From Cristatella mucedo (lineage: Eukaryota > Bryozoa > Phylactolaemata > Cristatellidae): DNA of 64,000 nucleotides. The notes under the pieces were generated by a model. That model saw only the letters and a list, made by a program, of their open reading frames with translations. It was not told the DNA's origin and made no database searches. Every line of letters starts with the position of its first letter. Within the stretch, counting starts at the first letter, position 1. Positions 61,601 through 64,000 of the stretch are shown here, one piece after another. The stretch spans positions 22,862,001 through 22,926,000 of the forward strand of contig WPIO01000001.1 in NCBI GenBank assembly GCA_009760855.2, given 5' to 3'. Position numbers and translations under genes: made by a program.

Positions 61601-62797
61601 TCTGGATAAGATCCTCAATGTGGACGAGTTTCTTCTACGCATCCACAAGGTGGTGCACAGCAACGACCCGGTTGCAAGGGCTGTGACTTTGAGGTAATGA
61701 TTTTGAATCTTGGCCGTCTTGATGGGTTTGGCATTTTCAAGTGGGCACAGCGTGTCTGGTGTGCACCTATTTACCAGAGCTTATTACTACACAGGACTCT
61801 TGGTGCATGTGCCGGCATACTCAAAGATAAGGCAGACGTTCATCACAGTGTAGTCAATGCTCTGGATTCGCACGACCAGATTGAAGTAGAAGCTGCCATT
61901 GATGCTGCAGTGAAGTTTGCCGAGCAGTCACCGTAAGCATATTTTCTTGTTCATTAGCAATTCCTTTGTTAGTTACTAGCCAAAGGCACACTCCTTGTTA
62001 GCCAGGTCTAGGTTAAATGTCGCAGGCAAGTCTAGGTTGGCATTGCCAAGCCACTTCTTCATCTGCCAATTTAAGCCCTGCTTGGTGAGTAGTTGTTGCG
62101 ATTTCAAGATTTATGTAAGTTCCAGCCACAGTGGCTGCTAATATTGGTAATACTTGTTAAATTGACGAATGTGCCATGTTAATGTTTTTGCTAGTTAATG
62201 AGAAACACGGAGCTGATGTACTGATTACTTCAGAGAGTCAACCTAGTATTGTTGCAGAATAGTGTTATATTGTCGATCGTTCTTGAGTATCCGAGGCATC
62301 CGGAAATTCAGGGGTTCAGGGTGCAGGTTGGTCCTCGTTATGTTGTAGGTCTAGTGTGGTTAAATGACAGGGTTTCTGACAAGCAGCCTGTCTTATGATG
62401 GCCAGTGAAAGTTCATGTGATACACTGTCTGTTCCATCCTGATTCTCCTTTCGTCGTAGTTCGCCTTGCATTAAGCTACTTAGCATCAGCAAGTGTCTGT
62501 GCCCTCATCACCTGGTGGACTTGCTGTGAATATATAAGTATTATTAATTTTTTCATGATTACTCTGCTTGACTTATTTTGTTTAATGCAGGTTATTGTTC
62601 ACGTGTGCAGCCTTAGGTGCAATAGGCATCAAATCCTGTCCTATTGCATACTAACTCGGTCGAGTTTTTACAGTAATTTTATAATGAATGCTCTACCCAA
62701 AATTGCGTCAAAGATTCAAACTGCATCGGTGCCAATGAAGATTCGTTTTATTCCTATTCTTCAGTATGTATACAGTAATGAAGATGCAACGATGAAG
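54016..62797 (+). CDS. INTS7: Integrator complex subunit 7, N-terminal ~205 codons (gene continues beyond window)
   Basis: A nuclear helical-repeat subunit of Integrator, which cleaves snRNA 3' ends and attenuates Pol II transcripts. Coding exons: 53988-54091 (ATG at 54016 or 54028), 61310-61439, 61547-61693, 61795-61932, 62674-62797. Phases agree throughout (615 nt, 205 codons from 54016). Diagnostic blocks against human INTS7, from memory: LVDLDKG|LRS (human LMELDKGLRS), [79 protein letters not shown], and an IPILQ block in exon 5. No downstream exon is visible before 64000. An upstream 5' UTR exon is likely because 53988 is preceded by a good acceptor. Confidence 0.9.
54200..54270 (+). mobile_element. 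LINE family 1 terminal hairpin, diverged
   Basis: AATGTATTTAAAGTGCTTTGG, then GTTCTCTGAGGATGCTC. Confidence 0.5.
54714..54821. repeat. 26-bp inverted repeat with 56-bp loop
   Basis: Arms 54714-54739 and 54796-54821 (TCTGATTTTGATCTGATAGG and complement) with about four mismatches. The loop contains AATAAA. Confidence 0.8.
55524..55617. repeat. (AC)n microsatellite
   Basis: About 38 uninterrupted AC units to 55599, then AC with short interruptions. Confidence 0.97.
55824..55932 (-). mobile_element. SINE-A without head
   Basis: GTTGATTTAACAGCCTTTTT to GGATTTGAACCTA (B box). The tRNA head is missing. Directly abuts LINE sequence. Confidence 0.75.
55933..56712 (+). mobile_element. LINE family 1 3' part, young
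   Basis: An open 161-codon stretch (55992-56477: [59 protein letters not shown]), 3' UTR, perfect hairpin and (ATT)n. Differs from the copy at 57269 by about 12 of 161 residues. 5'-truncated. Confidence 0.93.
57025..58585 (-). mobile_element. LINE family 1, longest young copy with 438-codon RT ORF
   Basis: The ORF runs 58585 to 57269. Motifs in order: LLDFTTASD (degenerate RT motif A), [31 protein letters not shown] (catalytic YADD), [89 protein letters not shown]. The region between motif A and GVPQG is not family-like. The endonuclease and the upstream RT half are absent, so it is 5'-shortened or rearranged although open. 3' end: hairpin AAAGCGCC/GGCGCTTT and (ATT)n. CR1/L2 clade by the C-terminal blocks. 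Confidence 0.92.
58555..58915 (-). repeat. Two tandem ~175-185-bp monomers at the LINE 5' end
   Basis: Unit 1 is about 58555-58737 and unit 2 about 58738-58915. Shared stretches include CTGGCTAGCTCGAAACATC, ACTTGAACATTTTGGTCACT, CTCAAGGAACTGTTAGCTGT and TGCAGACTGTCTTTTGAATT. Unit 1 has about 15 extra bases near its left end. They lie immediately upstream of the LINE ORF start. Confidence 0.9.
60055..61035 (+). mobile_element. LINE family 2 3' part
   Basis: ORF to 60671: [100 protein letters not shown]; the frame continues, shifted, as [13 protein letters not shown]-type sequence. 3' UTR ends GTTACAGACGGAGATACATG. 5'-truncated just before the LKLND block. Confidence 0.9.
61310..61439 (+). CDS. 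INTS7: INTS7 exon 2
   Basis: Acceptor cgttttag, then [20 protein letters not shown] and [18 protein letters not shown], donor GG|gtgagt. Confidence 0.92.
61440..61546. other. INTS7 intron 2
   Basis: 107 bp, gtgagt...tttcag. No repeat. Confidence 0.9.
61547..61693 (+). CDS. INTS7: INTS7 exon 3
   Basis: Acceptor cggtttcag, then [36 protein letters not shown] and [13 protein letters not shown], donor AG|gtaatg. Confidence 0.94.
61795..61932 (+). CDS. INTS7: INTS7 exon 4
   Basis: Acceptor ctacacag, then [40 protein letters not shown] and FAEQSP, donor CC|gtaagc. Confidence 0.95.
61933..62673. other. INTS7 intron 4
   Basis: 741 bp between gtaagc and tttttacag. Unique sequence, T-rich towards the acceptor. 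Introns 2 and 3 (61694-61794, 101 bp) are much shorter. Confidence 0.85.
62674..62797 (+). CDS. INTS7: INTS7 exon 5
   Basis: Acceptor gtttttacag, then [20 protein letters not shown] and [20 protein letters not shown], donor AAG|gtatgt, ending in phase 0. Confidence 0.93.
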
Positions 62798-64000
62798 GTA
62801 TGTTTTTTCTGATTCAGTGGTAGCTGTCGTTCTTTTGTATGCTCATGTTTATTTAATTAAGTTATTACCGGGAAAAATTATGCACAGGCTCGTTATTGGG
62901 TAGTATGAGTTGAAATGATGACTATCTTGGTCATTTTGGTATCGGCAAAGCTATCAGTTAAGAGACTTGCGTGATTGATGGATAGCTAAAGTAATATCAA
63001 AAATAATACTTCTAGTACTACTAATAACAGTAATACATTTTCACAGCACATTTAGAGAACCAAATCTTTTTTAATGCACTTTATGTAGGCTGGAAAGGAA
63101 GGATAAGAAGAGTTTGGTGGCAATAACATGCACAGTTGTAGCCAGCATTAATTAACATAAAGAGCAATGCACATGGGTGAGCACATGCCGTGAGGAACAG
63201 AGTTTGATTAGAATTAGTCCTAATGTCATTTGGCCGTAAAATCCTGGCTTGCTTCCCATAGGAATTCAAGGCTTGGTTTCTAAAGAATTTGAGGTTGGTT
63301 AGGGCCACAGCCAACCGATCACTGTCAGAGGTGTGGGTATTGCCAGGGTTAGTATACAGATTAAGTTACCAGTTGCGAGACAATAACTGAGTGACATAAC
63401 TTTAAAGTCGATTTGTTGCTTAATGATGAGCCTACATTCAAGAGAAGTGATGTGGCAGTTGAGACATTCACGACAGGCTAGCCTAGCTACAAAGTTTTTC
63501 TCCATTGGTAAGTATTTTATTGCATAGGCAGGAAGACTTGCACAGGGAGAGTTGCAGAACTCTGAACGAGATATCACGAATGCTCGTTCTAACTTTGTTG
63601 TGATACACTCTCGAAGCGCACCAGAACTTTGCAGTCAGATAAATGGAAGTGCACTATTGAACAATTTTAAGTTGAGGCTGTAATTCATCTCTGTAAGCCG
63701 CTGACAAACTGGCAGTTCAATGCTGCTGTTGTGTTTATAGTGCGTTTTAATGTGTTTATTTGCGTGTGTAAATCGGAGCTCTCGGTGGAGCTGCTTGGCC
63801 AAGCTGTCAAGTTTTATTGAGGTTGCCTCCCGAGTTTGGTTCAGTAGGCTGCACACAGTTGAGGTGGGAGTGTGCTACACTGAAGTTTTTTTGTGCATGA
63901 ATTTATCCCGACATTTATCAGAGTCGAAGTTTGTGAGTGTGAATTGGCTTGCTCTTCAGATGGCAAACAGCAGTAACTATAGGATTTCTCTCGGCTTTAT
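62798..64000. other. INTS7 intron 5 (incomplete)
   Basis: No further INTS7 exon found. Contains an inverted, diverged LINE family 1 copy (63020-63610). 63640-64000 holds no gene I can support. Confidence 0.6.
63020..63610 (-). mobile_element. LINE family 1 3' part, diverged
   Basis: Complement of the tail (TTTTAATGCACTTTATG), the 3' UTR and the ORF end; the minus strand reads SRSEFCNSPCASLPAYAIKY and LACRECLNCHITS. Confidence 0.75.

Overview
The window is a piece of a repeat-rich animal genome. It has spliced genes with GT-AG introns, two families of CR1/L2-type non-LTR retrotransposons, tRNA-derived SINEs and long microsatellites. Nothing in it looks bacterial. The genes are an acid hydrolase family absent from insects and nematodes (galactocerebrosidase, GH59) and an Integrator subunit. 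The repeat families look like those of an aquatic invertebrate, but I cannot name the phylum from sequence alone.

Three protein genes can be reconstructed exon by exon. Two are complete, tandem, same-strand (minus) paralogues of galactocerebrosidase (GALC). The left copy, called galc-L here, spans 2594-23594 (8 exons, 668 aa). The right copy, galc-R, spans 33057-50675 (8 exons, 674 aa from the second ATG at 50648). They share every intron position and phase. Both keep the two catalytic glutamates and a signal peptide. The third gene is on the plus strand, divergent from galc-R: the 5' portion of Integrator complex subunit 7 (INTS7). Its first coding exon is at 53988-54091 and four more lie between 61310 and 62797; the gene runs off the right edge.

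Layout: 1-2215 old LINE copies; 2533-2572 a perfect 40-bp palindrome just after the galc-L stop; 2594-23594 galc-L, whose introns hold a solo LTR (4565-5057), SINEs, a symmetric tetranucleotide array (8215-8591), a fold-back hairpin (8868-9045) and a nested LINE/SINE/LTR stack (15735-17345); 23595-33056 an intergenic region with LINE debris and a degenerate minisatellite; 33057-50675 galc-R, with direct LINE copies on both sides of exon 5 and a 0.5-kb GA tract; 50676-53987 a divergent intergenic region with LINE pieces; 53988-64000 INTS7, whose 7.2-kb first intron carries a large inverted pair of young LINE copies.

The two GALC genes predict lysosomal enzymes acting on galactosylceramide-type lipids. 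INTS7 is a nuclear scaffold subunit, so its proximity to GALC is probably positional only. I found no CRISPR array, operon, rRNA gene or functional tRNA gene. The most unusual items are structural: strong hairpins next to the terminal exons of both GALC genes, the mirror-ordered (CAGA)(CAGC)(CAGA) array, the fold-back element with a TA loop, SINEs that share their 3' hairpin with the resident LINE, and tandem 5' monomers on a LINE copy.
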